Source: Albifimbria verrucaria
Lineage: Eukaryota; Ascomycota; Sordariomycetes; Hypocreales; Stachybotryaceae
Assembly (NCBI GenBank): GCA_020081605.1
Contig: JAHREC010000049.1
Coordinates: 1,860,001 to 1,924,000 of the forward strand
Length of the DNA: 64,000 nucleotides
Direction: 5' to 3'
Positions 22,957 to 38,276 of this stretch are shown here, piece by piece. The notes under the pieces were generated by a model that saw only the letters and a list, made by a program, of their open reading frames with translations, was not told the origin of the DNA and did no database searches. The translations under genes and the position numbers were made by a program. How positions within the stretch are numbered: position 1 is the first letter of the stretch; the number at the start of each line of letters is the position of its first letter.

Positions 22957-25900
22957 TCAAGAGAGCAGGTTCCGCAGCGAAGGACTAGCACTTGCACCGC
23001 TTGTCGGTCGGTTCTCTGGAGGGCGTGAAGCCAGTGGAACTGTAGCTACCGGAGGATCACGCGGGGGCGGAGGACCACTTCTCGAACCCGGAGGACTGCC
23101 GTGTACACCTGGATAAGGTGGTGGTCTTTGTGCATGAATACCATGTGCGAATCCATCAGCTCTAGGCGGCGGCGGAGGCGGAGGCGGCGGCGGCACACCG
23201 TTGCTCAACCCATGTGGCGGCGCTCCTGGCCCCGGAACTCCAAAATGAGGCGGTACATATGGGGTGGCGGAACAGGTCCGTTTAGGCGCCTTGGAGATGA
23301 AGGCATCCCATTGACGTAGGGCTGGGAAGGCGGCGACTGTTGGTGATTTACCAGGCCAGGCCCTGCTGGCGGCGGTCCAGACATGGTGGGAGGTCGGAGA
23401 GAGGTGAGGCTGGTCATCGGCGGGCCATTCGGAGGCGGGCCATTGAGCAGTCGGGGCGGTGATCCATGCTGACTTCCAGGCCGGTGGCTCCAGTCGTTGT
23501 ATGGCCCACGACTAGGCAACGGAGCTGGTGGGTATGGTTGTGCTGGCGGGCCTGGTCGAGGCGCCACCGCATGAGCCCCATGAACCGGTGCTTGCATCGG
23601 AGGTGGCGCGGCATGAGGTGGTGCGGCATGGGGTGGTGGGTGTTGTGGCCACGCGTGTGCAGGTGGCCGTCCATCCCTATGGCCATCACGATAATCAGCC
23701 AGAGGCACCTGTGATGGACTTTGCAATGGCGGTACTGATGTAGCAATGCTCGGTTCTCCAAGTATAGGTCTTGGTCCTTCCGGAGCAGTGGCAGGTGCCC
23801 ACGGACGATGTACGTTTGGTTGCGGTGTGCGGTGCGCTTTTCGACATTTGTGACACTGGAATCTTCTCTGCTCCACAAACTTCTGAGCTTCTGAGCCAAT
23901 TGATCCATAATGGCCATTGGTGAGCTCCCGCTTCTGAGACTTGTCGATTGGCCACCATTTCGGGCTGACATCGATGCCACAAGTGATGCAGACCTTCTCC
24001 CCAGGCTGCTGCGCATCCGAAGCCAGATCTGCATCCTTGGTGTTGGGCGCTACTTCGGTTGTCCCGTTTGGCGCCGCTGTACTTGAAGCTGTCCCGGTCG
24101 CTGTCGCTGGTGTTGGTGCTGCTGTGGCTGTGGGCAGCAATTTCTGATGTCCGTTTTGAACTGGTGTGCCTGACATCTTCGCTGCCATCATCATCAGGTT
24201 TGCCTTTCGTACTGTGCCTGTCAATGTAAGATCCGCCTGCTTATAATTCTGTACGTAAAGCTGCAGCGCATTCAATCCAGATTCGTTGACAATATCGTGC
24301 ATTCGATGGATTATGGCCTTCGTCGGGATGTGATCTTTACACCATACGGCAGCCGACATGGTCCCGCTTTCTTCGTTCACAGTCACAATATTAAATTGAT
24401 CTCGCCTGGAACTCTTGACAGGGGTGATCTCGAAGCCCAAGAGATGGCCTTGCTGCCGGGCACACTCGACGTGAACTATACGCATGTAAGCTAGCGTTTC
24501 CGCAGGTTATAGGTCGGAACTTACGTGGAATACGGCATTGGTGGCAATAGACGCAAGCCCCTTCCTTTTTCTGGCAGGCCTGGCAAGTCTCGTCGTATCT
24601 TGATCGCGGGATTGAGGGAATGCCTTCTGAAGGCTCCATGACTTTGGCATTGCCAAATTTGACTTCTGGTGTCCACACTGCGCATGTTACGTGGACCCAA
24701 TTGTTATCAGCCGTACGTTTCAAAGGCTCTCGAGGATTGACTGGACGATTCATGTCTTCTTGCTTCTTTCGGAAATAATCGGCTGCTTTTCGAGCTTGCT
24801 GAACCTCCATCTTCTCTCGTTCACGATCCTTTTCAGACATCTTTTTCTTGTGGTGGGTAAGCTTTGGCTGATCAATGAAATCATGCTCCGTGTGCTCCAC
24901 AGGACAGAGAACACATTTGTAATGCTAAGCCATGTCAGTAAGCGCCTCACCGTGCATTCTTCGGTACAACTTACAATTGAAACCTGGGGCTTTTGTCATT
25001 GGAACACATTTCGCAGGTCCATTTAGCTTGATTACGGTTGTCCATGACCCCATAGCAGTTACGGTGCACCGTTAACCTGCATTCTCGACACGACAGGTGT
25101 TGATCTCCCAAAGGCTCCATCTGATTGCAGATGGCACAAGGGAGAGTTCGAGGCTTCGGCATATCGGGAGCAGCTGGTGCGGTATCCACAAGCTTTTCCT
25201 TCTTTTTGGATGTTGTGCCAACGCCGGAAGCACTGCCAGCGTCTGATGAGGCGGCTTCTGGCTCCTTCTCTGGTGCGCCCTTGAGCTTCTTCCGCGGCGG
25301 TTCTTGAGCAGCTGGAGTGGCTGTGCTTGCAGGGGTCGAGGCTCGGTCAGGCGTAACATAGCCCATGTCTTGAGCAGCCTGCAGTTCTCTGATAAGCTCT
25401 TCGTCTTGCTTGCGCTTCCAGGCTCGACCACTTCCTTGTCCAAGCTTTTTGTGACTTCGTCCACATCTTCCCAGCGGATAGCATAGCGTCTCCATAGCTC
25501 TGCGCAACGACGACATAGCGCGGCCACAGATTGGCTGCCCTTATCCTTGTTTGCCGGTTTGGCAGAGTTGTCGGTGACCACACCTTGAGCAGCGTTCGGT
25601 GCCCGCCTCCATTGGCGAGAATTGGTTGTAGAGCAGAACAAGCACATGAAACCCCGCTTCTTCTCGGCCGCTTTTGAAGTGTCAAAGGCAGAGTCGTCGT
25701 CATCATCGGCAACATCATCAGCGAATTTATTTGCAGCTGCCTCTGCTCGCTTGGCTTCTTTCTTGCCCTTTCTACCTGGGTAATTACCCCAAACCTGCTG
25801 GCCACGCTCCGTCTTTTTCCATGTGTAGTAATATCGAACCACCTCACCAGGGCTCAAGGTTTTGACATGTTTCATGACTAGGTGGAGTTCCGAGCCATAT

Positions 25901-28371
25901 TTGGAGATGCCTTCTTCGAATTTCTTCTGCTCTGCTGGCAACAGGCTTGGTTCCTTGAAAATTATGCGATCTGTCTCTGCAAGATTCTCAAGTGCGCTCT
26001 TGGGGTCCAGCTTGTTCCGGTACAGAGTTTCCACTGCGATATCCTGAAGATTGGTTGAGCGCTCGGGAGGCTCAATTTCTTTGCCATGCTTTTGGCTTTG
26101 GACATGTATTCGTTGATTTTCTCTGTTGAGATGACATCAGGCGGGGAGGTTTCCATAGAAGGGTTGCCGTGCAGTTAGGATCGGACTCGTCGTGGTCCTC
26201 GCCACGCGCCACATATCCTGGAGGTTGGTCCTGGATCCATGGCGGCCTTTGACCACGGCGGGCTTTCTCAGCCTCTTGAGCTGCCATGGCCTCCTTAGAC
26301 AGTTTGCCATCCTTTTGCCACCCTTTTTAATTTCTAGAGGCTTCACATATTGAACCGGCTGACCAGGCCATGCACCAACATTGGCCTGATGCCTAGGTCC
26401 TATACGGGTGCTAGCGCGAGGATAAATCCGATCATCATAGTCAAGTGCATCCTCGGGTTTGCAGTGCATGCCGAGGTAACGGTAGGGCCAGAGGCTGGCC
26501 TGGTATATCTGTTCAGCCGTCCCTTGGTGATGGCTATTGTCATCTTCAGCCGGGCTCGTGCGACCAGTGTTGATTGCCTGCGCATCTTCTTCGTCCTCAT
26601 CGAGGAGCTCATCCTCTTCGACATCGTCCCCATGAGGATCGTTTACGTTGGGTGTGTGACGAGCCTCGAGCTTGCGTTCTTGGGCACGACTACAAGCCGC
26701 GCATGACCATGCAAACCCGCGAGAAGGTTTCTTCAGTAAGGGCGGCCTTACACAGTTCATATGATAGGTGTTATGACAGACGGCACAGTCAACCGAGTCA
26801 TTGCTGCTGGGTGGTTAGCCAGGTGCCGTCTCGCCGTATTACTGGCAAACACAAGTGTGGATTGGCATTGCATGAGGAATTGACGTAGCCTGCACCAATT
26901 GCAAGTCTGATGGGGGCGTCGTTGAAGGAGTGGGGACAGGGGCGGGCAGATTGGGTGGGGAAGGGCGTGTGCTTAGTGAACATGGCACAGCAAGGGAAGA
27001 AGAAAGAGGAAGAGTAAAAAACAGAGAACGAGGCGAAAGAGAAAAAGGCGGCGTACCTGGCACAATAACCGCTGCATCTCTTGCAGAGCTTAACGGCGCT
27101 AGTGAGCTCCTTGCCACGCCCCTGCTCAACCAAAACGTACTTCCAGCGCTCGTCCAACACCCTCTTGACCTTTTCGGGCACGTTGACAATGGCCGTCGTG
27201 GGGATCAAATCGTAATTCTTTTGGATGTAGCGATCATACAGCTTGTCGAACCAAAAGCTGTCGGGCGTCCTGCGATACTCGTCCATGCTGTCAATTTCGA
27301 CCCGATGCCGAATTTGACACTTGCCGCGCAGAGCCGTCAGGGGCTAATGTCGGAGTGCATTGTTGCAAAGACCATGCGCGTGTCGGGAGCCTTCCGCCCA
27401 ATGTCCTTGGGGCGATAGTACCAGTTGATGCGCACCGCGTCTACGGGCCTTGCGCCGTCATTTTGCGAGTGCAAGAATTCCATGATGCGGCCCAGGTAGT
27501 AAGGCTCTCCGGGCGGCTCGCACACAAGGTACACATGATCTGCGATTTGGGTTAGCCCGGCCATTTCTGCTAAAATTGCGGATCTCACCCGTGGTGTTAC
27601 CACCTACCATTTGGCTCCAGCACCGTGCCATCGTCGGCCACCATCCGCCCATTTTCTGGGCGGGCCTTGCAGTTGTCGAACGTGAGCATGTTTGACTCGG
27701 GCCACGCAGCTCCTGCGTTTTGCGCGCCATTTCCTGCCTTCTTGGCCGACGCGGCAGCGGCGCCAGTCTGTTGGCCCGCGGCCTTGCGTTTCCGGGAGGG
27801 CTGCACCGCGCCGGACGCCGCCTGCGTCGCCTGCGACGCATTGGTCGCACCACCGCTCACGTTCTGGTCCTTGGAGCCATTCTGCGATGGCGGCCCAGAT
27901 TTGGCATCATCCGGTACTGATTTGCGAGTGCTGGCGGTGCCACGAGCTGAGTCACCGGCGCCTGTCGCGCCCGACTGTCGCGACGTCTTCTTGGGCTCAG
28001 CTTCCTTCTTGTCGTGATAGTAGTCATAGACGTCCATTTCTATGTCCTTGTCCTCGGCATAGTTGGGTCGAGGATTGCCGGTCCTGTTGCGGGAACGGGT
28101 CCCGTAAGAGTGCCCGCGTCAAACCCAGCATCCTTCCCCGAGTCATCTGGGCCGGTGGTAGTGCCCATCTGCTCACGCGCCGACTGCCCGTTTGGCTCAG
28201 CAACCGATGAATCCTGTAGTCAGTGTTAGACGCGAAGACGGCGAAAGCGGTGGAATGCGTGTAAGGGTGGACAGGATGAGAAAAAAAGAGCCCGGTATTA
28301 AATAAAAATAAAACAACGGCAGCCAGTGTTGTGCGACGGAGACAGGAAAGGCATACGTTTTGCTGTGCCAT
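22957..28371 (-). CDS. SNT2: Snt2-like chromatin reader (BAH, PHD, SANT, extended PHD, GATA-like finger)
   Basis: Large nuclear protein of about 1619 residues. Yeast Snt2 works with Ecm5 and the Rpd3 deacetylase in stress-linked gene control; orthologues in plant-pathogenic fungi affect conidiation, growth and virulence. Exons: 28371-28357 (five codons), 28213-27608, 27539-27057, 26803-24975, 24924-24525, 24475-22957. Domains in order: BAH (about 205-345, DHVYLVCEPPGEPYYLGRIM), first PHD finger (about 355-410, CKRCSGYC split by the 253-base intron, then VDCAVCHNTYHMNC), SANT-like helix (near 650-700, FEEGISKYGSELHLVMKHV), a C-x2-C knuckle (CLFCSTTNSRQWRR), second PHD (near 930, CAICNQMEPLGDQHLSC), extended PHD (985-1150, ending WCKDHIPTKAI), a GATA-like finger (1275-1320, CITCGIDVSPKWWP to CHKCRKAHR) and a Pro/His-rich tail. 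Eight single-base deletions (28065, 27340, 26321, 26143, 26065, 25446, 24986, 23249 regions) are needed to restore the frame. Confidence 0.92.
23164..23196. repeat. GGC/GGA trinucleotide tract coding poly-Pro
   Basis: On the minus strand it encodes a run of ten prolines in the C-terminal tail of SNT2; a likely length-variable site. Confidence 0.8.
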
Positions 28372-29774
28372 GGCACCAACAGCTCAGTCAGTCGCGCCGG
28401 AGTGAGATGAGGTGTTGGATGTGTTGAGGCATGCCCGTATGTAGTAAAGGTAGGCCAGATCGGCAGCTCTAAGGAGGCAGGTGTCCGAAGTGGAAAAGAA
28501 AGACGACCTAGATCACGGGGAGGGAGCCGCGATGAGCTGGACCGGCGGAGGAGATGATCAAGTGAGAGAGATGAGGCGATGAGAAGAAGGGTCCGGAGAC
28601 ATGGGAGTGGAAACGAAGGTTGGAAGGAAAAGAGTCTGTGTATGAGCGCCGGGCGAAGAGAGAAACGTTCTGGCACTGAACCCCCGAGGCGGACGGGGCA
28701 GGGGTGGCTGCCCACCCTGGGCCTCGAAGTACCGCCAGGGTACCCGCTAGCAGATGACACAACGCTGCACTGCACGCCAATGAGGCAGCCGTCAGGATCT
28801 GCGTTCCTGGAAACTTTATATGGACATGGAGGCGCACCCTTGTGCTAAATCCCGGCTACCAGTGGTACCTCGTGGATGGCCCAGCCAGGTAGGTAAGGTA
28901 GACAGACGGACAGACAGCCAGACGGACATCCTATTTCCTTTCTCTCGCCGTGGCCCGTCTAGACTCGCGCCAGTCGTGGAGCAGCATGGCATACCGATCT
29001 CAACCCGACTAGTAAGTTTGCGAGGCGTTTCCAGCACCCACACCGCACCGCACCGCATCCCAAAGTCGAGCCCCTCAAGCCCCAAGCCCCCATGTGCATA
29101 TTGTGTTGCTGTTATGTGCGCATGCTCGCGCCTACTACCCAGAGCACAAATCATCGCCAGAGGGCTGCCAGGGAGGGCCGGTCTGACACAGGAGCCGGCT
29201 GTCTCTGATGGCCACGAGCCGTCGTTACCTTACGGCTAAGGCACGGACGGACGAAGCGAGGGTGGGATGTGACGGCGTGGGTGAGGTGTGGTAAGGCAGT
29301 GAGCAGAGCAGGTAAGGTAGGTCCCAGCAGATATGGTTGGTACTTTCTAAGCCATGTATTTTTCTGCACTGTCCATTACCCTCAATCACGTCCGTCCTTT
29401 CCTTGACGTCCAACATCAAGTGTCCCGTGTGCACGCCACTCGCTGCCTTGGGGACTTGTCTTTTAGAGCCTATACAGTCTAACCATTTCGTCCTCGCTCT
29501 TACTCTCATTCTGGTTCCTCCCTCATTCGATTCTCGGCCAGATCCTCCATCGACGTCGTCCCGTCGTAAGGCGGGTCTGACTGTCACCTGGTGGTTTCCG
29601 AATTCGCCGAGCAGTCAAGCATAGGCGGCGGAGTGGGAGGGAGCGCCATGTTACCGCCACTGCGAGCGAATAGGCCAAGAGGAGACCAAGGGACCCATTC
29701 GTTGCTTTTGCACTTTTACCTTGCACGCCCACGTCGTCGCCAGCCAAACCCAATATCCGTCCCACTAAGTGCCT

Positions 29775-29812
29775 ACCTTGCCTTGCCTTGCCTCTCTCTC
29801 TTTCTCCCTCTC
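29775..29812. repeat. CCTTG pentamer repeat followed by CT tract
   Basis: Four CCTTG-like units run directly into a CT-rich tract in the SNT2-HELQ spacer. Confidence 0.8.
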
Positions 29813-31590
29813 TGCAACCTTGCTATTGTCCCATTTCGTTCGCGGTCCCACCCACATTTGGATTTCGGTCATGGTGCTAAATCTCCAGAATCCACAGTCG
29901 ACTTGGCTTTTTGACGTCTCCAGGGCTATTTTGCTCCTCTCGTGGCTATGCCCATGGCAGCCATTTTTAGTATTGATGCGCCATCGGGGTATGAAACCCG
30001 ACAGCCTTTGTTGTTGAGGCTAACCTGTTCCTACCCAAGGTCTAAGTGATACGGGACAGCGACGCTCGTTGCAGATCGTGTCGACGTGGAAGAGAGAGAG
30101 CCTGGTTGGCCACCCACCCTCGGCAGCCGCGTCGTGAATGAGCCCACCCCTTCGGTCGACGCACATATCAGGTTTAACAGAAGGCTGGCTGCCTACTCGA
30201 CCGACCCGTGCTTATCGGCTTTCACCGGTCATGACGATGCCTGGGTCAACCACTTTACAGCGGGTCGATCATTTCGTGATGCATCTGATGTTCGTTCACT
30301 TTATTGCCCTGCCAGGCTTGTTTTAAATCCTCCACGTAATAATTCCGAGCGTCAGGTCTCGCGATCACAGCAAACGTGACGCCCAAATTTGGCATTTTGG
30401 ATGTCGAATTTAGAGAGTGAGGGCTCGCCTCAGTCACACGCTGGGTGCCTTATCTTACTACATCGCCGCTTGCCGGATTTGCCAGAAGTTCTCGGTGGGA
30501 TCATGTTTGGGAAATGTCAATATTGCTCCACAGGGGAGAAAAGGAAGGGGTGTGACGCAGGGTGGCATGCATCTAATTGACTGTGCGCAAATGCAGATTA
30601 TAGACATGACTCTAAAAATGTTTCACCTTTCAGATCGGTGGGATGCTGTATCGTGAGCTCTAGAATGCCGCGCTGCGCAGCTGGTTGCTGTCGCATCCTC
30701 CTCCCATCGTGGAGGATGATGCAAGCCTTGATGAGCAATTTGGGGTCGATCCCAGCCTGCTGGTGCTGCAATGATTTCCGGCGCGATCTAACGGTTCACT
30801 AAGTGCATTAGGTGGTTTGTTCAGCCAATGGTAAGTGTCCCCGCTGGCTCTGGAATGGGGTACCAAGCCAAGGCCCTACCTACATGCTGTCGACATTCAT
30901 TTGTCGCTGTGTAGGCCTTGGAAATGAGCCGGTGTAGAGCCGGTCGGGTCCTTTGCGTAATGATTCTGTACGAGATCCTATATTGAAACTGTTGGGCGAT
31001 TTCAGGTGCAATTGCTCCTTGCTGAGAGGCATGACTCTCCTATGATGCTTCACTTCCAGCAAAGTCACCGTCATGTGCCATCTCCGGGGTGGGCAGCCCT
31101 GCGCTATCAACATTAGCTCATTGACTTGCTGACTGTTCCAGGCTGATTGAAGGGGGCCAGGGACCTTTGATTACGACATTCAGCGCTCCTTCGTGGGCTA
31201 GCTATACGGTTGCCTACCCTAGGGCTGATGGCCGTGGTGCGATTGTTGCCTCACCGACGCAGGCATGGCCAAGAGTGATGTACGAAGAACCAGACAGAAC
31301 ATGACATACAAATGCAGTCAAAAATTGATTACATTGCATAAATCTGGTGCTGGCCAAGGGGTATTCGATCATGCTCCTAGGAAGTCGACCAAGTGCCGAA
31401 ACACACGTAAGTGAAAAGGTACGCAGGCTCCACTTACAGTCTTTACCACCCACTGCCGTTCTCCAATTCTACGCCACGACAAGACTTTTAGCTGCGGGCA
31501 TGGCACCTTTGTTTTGGCTACAAAGCTTGGATATACAGCGTATCGACAACACCACATCATTCTGTTATCCAACGAACACAGAAAGAAACC

Positions 31591-31615
31591 CTTTTTTTCT
31601 TTTTTTTTTTCTTTC
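31591..31615. repeat. Poly-T tract
   Basis: Nearly uninterrupted T run (one C inside) followed by an A-rich stretch (AAATAAAATAAAA); a possible transcript end on either strand. Confidence 0.7.
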
Positions 31616-32768
31616 TAAGAAATAAAATAAAATCCACAGGCACTGAACGAACGGTTAGAAAACAAGGCCAGCCATCCCAAAGTTATCACTGGCCAAAACG
31701 CACTAACTTCGTGGGTGTTCGGACCTGCCGGGATAGTGCTCATGGGTCTTCTACAAGCTCCGGGCCATGCCAACAAGGAATACAGTGGGCACGATGAAAG
31801 AAGCAGGACAGCATTCACCATTGAATAGGTACATTGGGGTTGGCACAGACAGTAATGTATGTAGTTGCTTTGGCTACCCAGGCTCTATCTGATGACGACA
31901 CAATTCCCTCCAAGGCCTCCATCACCCATACAAAGGAGCCCCAAAAGTGCTGTGCTGTCTCAACAATGCCGTCAAAGGCGGCGATGACTTCTCCTGGACG
32001 CTTGCGAAGGCTACGACACCACGGCCCACCCGACCAAATTGTCCATGGTCACGCCGTCACGGAGCACTATTCAAAACTGAAAGCTGAACGACCAGGCCCC
32101 ATGTTCATACATGAAAAGAAGCCAGTGAAAGCGGGGTGGGAGGTGCTATTTTTCGAGTATGGGCAAAGGCTAGAACCTTGCTGCTGTAGGCAAGTCACTA
32201 AAGATCCATCTACGCTGCTGAGAGGCTCTTGTTCACGAGAAAAACGAATTGCCAAACCAGATGGACGTTGAAGAGGGTGCAGGGTTGGCTTCGTGAGCCA
32301 ATCATCACTGGCAGGGCAGGCTTCTAGCCTTCTGGCGAGCCCTTGCAGTTGGGGCTGCAGCTGGAGTCTGATGCCAGGAACACCCCGCGTTTGAGTGGTT
32401 CCCAGGACTTGCAGTGTGGCTGAGGCGCAGTCATGCTCTGTACTCTGTATGGAGTACTTTTTCCAGTCATCCATTAACCCTTCCCAAAGCCGCACAAATC
32501 TCAAGCTAGGGGTCACGTGGCATCGTGTACCTTGACTAAACCCATAACGCGAGAACCGTGACACGCTCATGACCCATCTTGGCCTGGATCTGTCCAACAA
32601 CGGTTTGTTTCTAGAAAAAGCGAAAAGAGCTCACCAAAGTTGCATCTTGCATTATAGATTTGCTGACGCTTTGTCTTCCTCTTCTCCTTTTCAGCGTTTC
32701 ACTCATTCCCTCTCCCCTTACAATCCCTCCTCTTTTCTTTTTACATGTAAACCACCTAATGGCCCATC

Positions 32769-36148
<3,380 letters not shown>

Positions 36149-36781
36149 CACTATCATAGAGTCCAAGTTTAGGCACGGGACGTCACTATATTATATAACG
36201 TTGAATGAACGAACCCTGTCTTCGAAAGACATTGATTCCGACGTCTAGCGAAAAACAGTGAGCAAACAGCGCGGCTACGACAGGACCATCCATGCTTCAT
36301 TTTTGACACCGTACGTTCTATTAAATGGTCCTGCCATCGCATCTCAGTGTATCCGCGATGTTGGTCGCATATGAACAAAGCAATGTCAAACATGAAACGA
36401 TGATTGGAGTTCGGATACCTAATAGTGTGAATACCACATTGGCTGGCGACGCGCCGCACGCAAGCGCCCGGCATTCGCCTTTGCATATGTGCATTTGCCT
36501 TAAACCATGGTTGGCTGCCGACCTGGGTGCGTGCGGAGTGAGGTGGATGCCTGGCAAAAAGCACTTGAGCTTGAGCCTCCTAGTTATGTCGTGTCAGCCG
36601 ATGCCTATCCCTGTTTGGCATCCTCGCAAGCGAGACTCAGCACAACCACACACGAGACCAGTTGTCTGTTGCCTTTCCTCAGACTTATACTAGTATTGAT
36701 GATTCGCGAAGCTTATCCATGTAAAGCATTGCAAGTGAGCCTGCCAGAGCAAGACTTCAGTCAAGGAATACCGCGAGAGTG
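36149..36781. other. Spacer HELQ/BTB gene
   Basis: 0.63 kb between two same-strand genes; contains the HELQ 3' untranslated region and the BTB gene promoter. No gene seen. Confidence 0.5.
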
Positions 36782-38060
36782 ATGGATCAGAATGGGGAAA
36801 GCAGCAACAATGCAATGAATAGCGCTCCGTCAGCCTCTATTCAACCCCAGGTCGTCGTACTGAGTACCGACTTCCGTGAAGAGTTGGAAGAGGCGGAACG
36901 AGTACTAGACCCGCAAGAAGACCTTTGGTTGAGTACGGTGGATGGACGTTACTGCTCCTATCCCATCCCTGTCCGCGTTGGCGGAATGCACAACCTGCAA
37001 ACGTTCTACGTATTCACTCCACACCCCAAGAGCTGCCGGCTTGGCAGGTTCTGATATGATTCCAGGTTCATCGCGACGTCCTGACAAAGTCTGAATGGTT
37101 TCGCAAAGCTCTGTTGGGCAACTTCAAGGAGGCAAAGGCGCAGGCAATTGACCTACCAGAAGAGGACCCTGCCATCTTCCATTTCATTATTGCATTTTTA
37201 TATGAGAATCGCTTCGTGCCTCTCAAAACCGCCGCCTCAGCACTTGGTACGTTGCCGTACACTAAGCGCAGAATATTCTCATGCATGGAAGCTCATCTGT
37301 GGTAGCACCGGCAGTCGATAAAGGAAAAGCCCGCGAGGTTCCAGACGCCGCCGATTCAGATAGCTCTTCTTCTAGCTCCTCGTCTAGTAGCAGTGGAAGT
37401 TCCAGTAGTAGAAGTCGCTGGCGAAGGCGACGGCAGGAGAAACACCCAGGCCAGCATCGCTTCGGATGCCGATGTTCACGATGCATCAATCCTACTGTCA
37501 CCCGCTGCTGGGACTGCGGTCGACCCACGCCTAGAGTCGAACCACCACCACCGCTTAATGTTAGGGTGCAGTCAACTGTTCGAGAGGCAGGAGTCCCAGG
37601 CATAAACGTTCATGTGCCTGATGCTGAAGTGCTGCAAATACCAGAGGTCCGCATCAAGGACGAGGACTTGCGTACTTGGCTAATGTCATACGAACTCAGC
37701 TTGGACGTCTATATCTGTGCCAATCGTTACCTTATGGATAACCTATGCACTGCCGTCATGCGATACTGCATCGATATGCTGGAAACGGCAGGGACAGATG
37801 CTGCGGTGCCGGAGGTTCTTCAGCTCTGCGCCAAGTTGCATGCTGGTGTTCCACAGAACGACCCATTTCTAAGCATGGTACTTGCCAGGGTTGGGTTTCT
37901 CCAACCACTGCTTTGGAAGAACGCACCGACAGAAACGAGCGACTTTTTGGTGGGCAATCCAGAGGTTGCGGCGTGCATTCTGCGGGAAATGGCTCTAAGG
38001 CGTGCACTATTGACAGGCCTAGAAGGTCTGCCTCCTATGGAGGGTGTGGTATTGAGGTGA
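36782..38060 (+). CDS. BTB/POZ domain protein with Ser-rich and Cys-rich insert
   Basis: Probable protein-interaction factor; BTB proteins often act as homodimers or cullin-3 adaptors, and no other effector domain is clear. Exons 36782-37009 and 37066-38060 give about 407 residues if one base is restored between 37235 and 37285. The BTB fold starts with FYVHRDVLTKSEWFRKALLG and continues EEDPAIFHFIIAFLYENRF; its C-terminal helices reappear after the insert as LRTWLMSYELSLDVYICANRYLMDNL. The insert holds a run of about 20 serines (37363-37420), an Arg-rich patch and a cysteine cluster CRCSRC...CWDC that could bind zinc. The start is the ATG at 36782. The exact frame change near 37250 is not resolved: a short intron (donor GTACGT at 37244) or a lost base both fit poorly. 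Confidence 0.75.
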
Positions 38061-38276
38061 AGAGGATAGGAATCATGGATTTGTCACAGGTGCAAGCCGT
38101 TGCCGGTTGGCTTTACTTGATCTATCTAGGGACAGAAAGATATTGACGATGGACGCTTCACGATGAAGACATGTCGCAACGGACGCATATGATTGGAGCG
38201 ATGAAGCATGCATTATGGTTGGAAACAGTTCAGAACTAACGAAGATGAGATCCAGCAGGCTCTTCGCATATTCTCA
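38061..38276. other. Convergent 3' spacer BTB gene/S33 peptidase
   Basis: Only 216 bases separate two converging stop codons, so the 3' ends probably overlap or abut. Confidence 0.5.

Larger units (their letters stand above)
28372..32768. other. 4.4 kb gene-poor spacer between SNT2 and HELQ
   Basis: The longest gap in the window. It must hold both divergent promoters. It contains GTAGGTAAGGTAGACAGACG near 28888, CCTTG and CT repeats at 29775-29812, a T-rich tract at 31591-31615 and GTACTCTGTATGGAGTAC at 32440-32457. Several open frames exist on both strands (for example 32067-32600 minus and 31834-32271 plus), but they overlap each other and resemble no family. A short protein-like minus frame at 31815-32050 is discussed in findings. 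Confidence 0.55.

Noticed and set aside
31834..32600. Overlapping plus (31834-32271) and minus (32067-32600) frames as genes
   Set aside because: Both occupy the same DNA, have irregular composition, no motifs and no introns with good branch sites.
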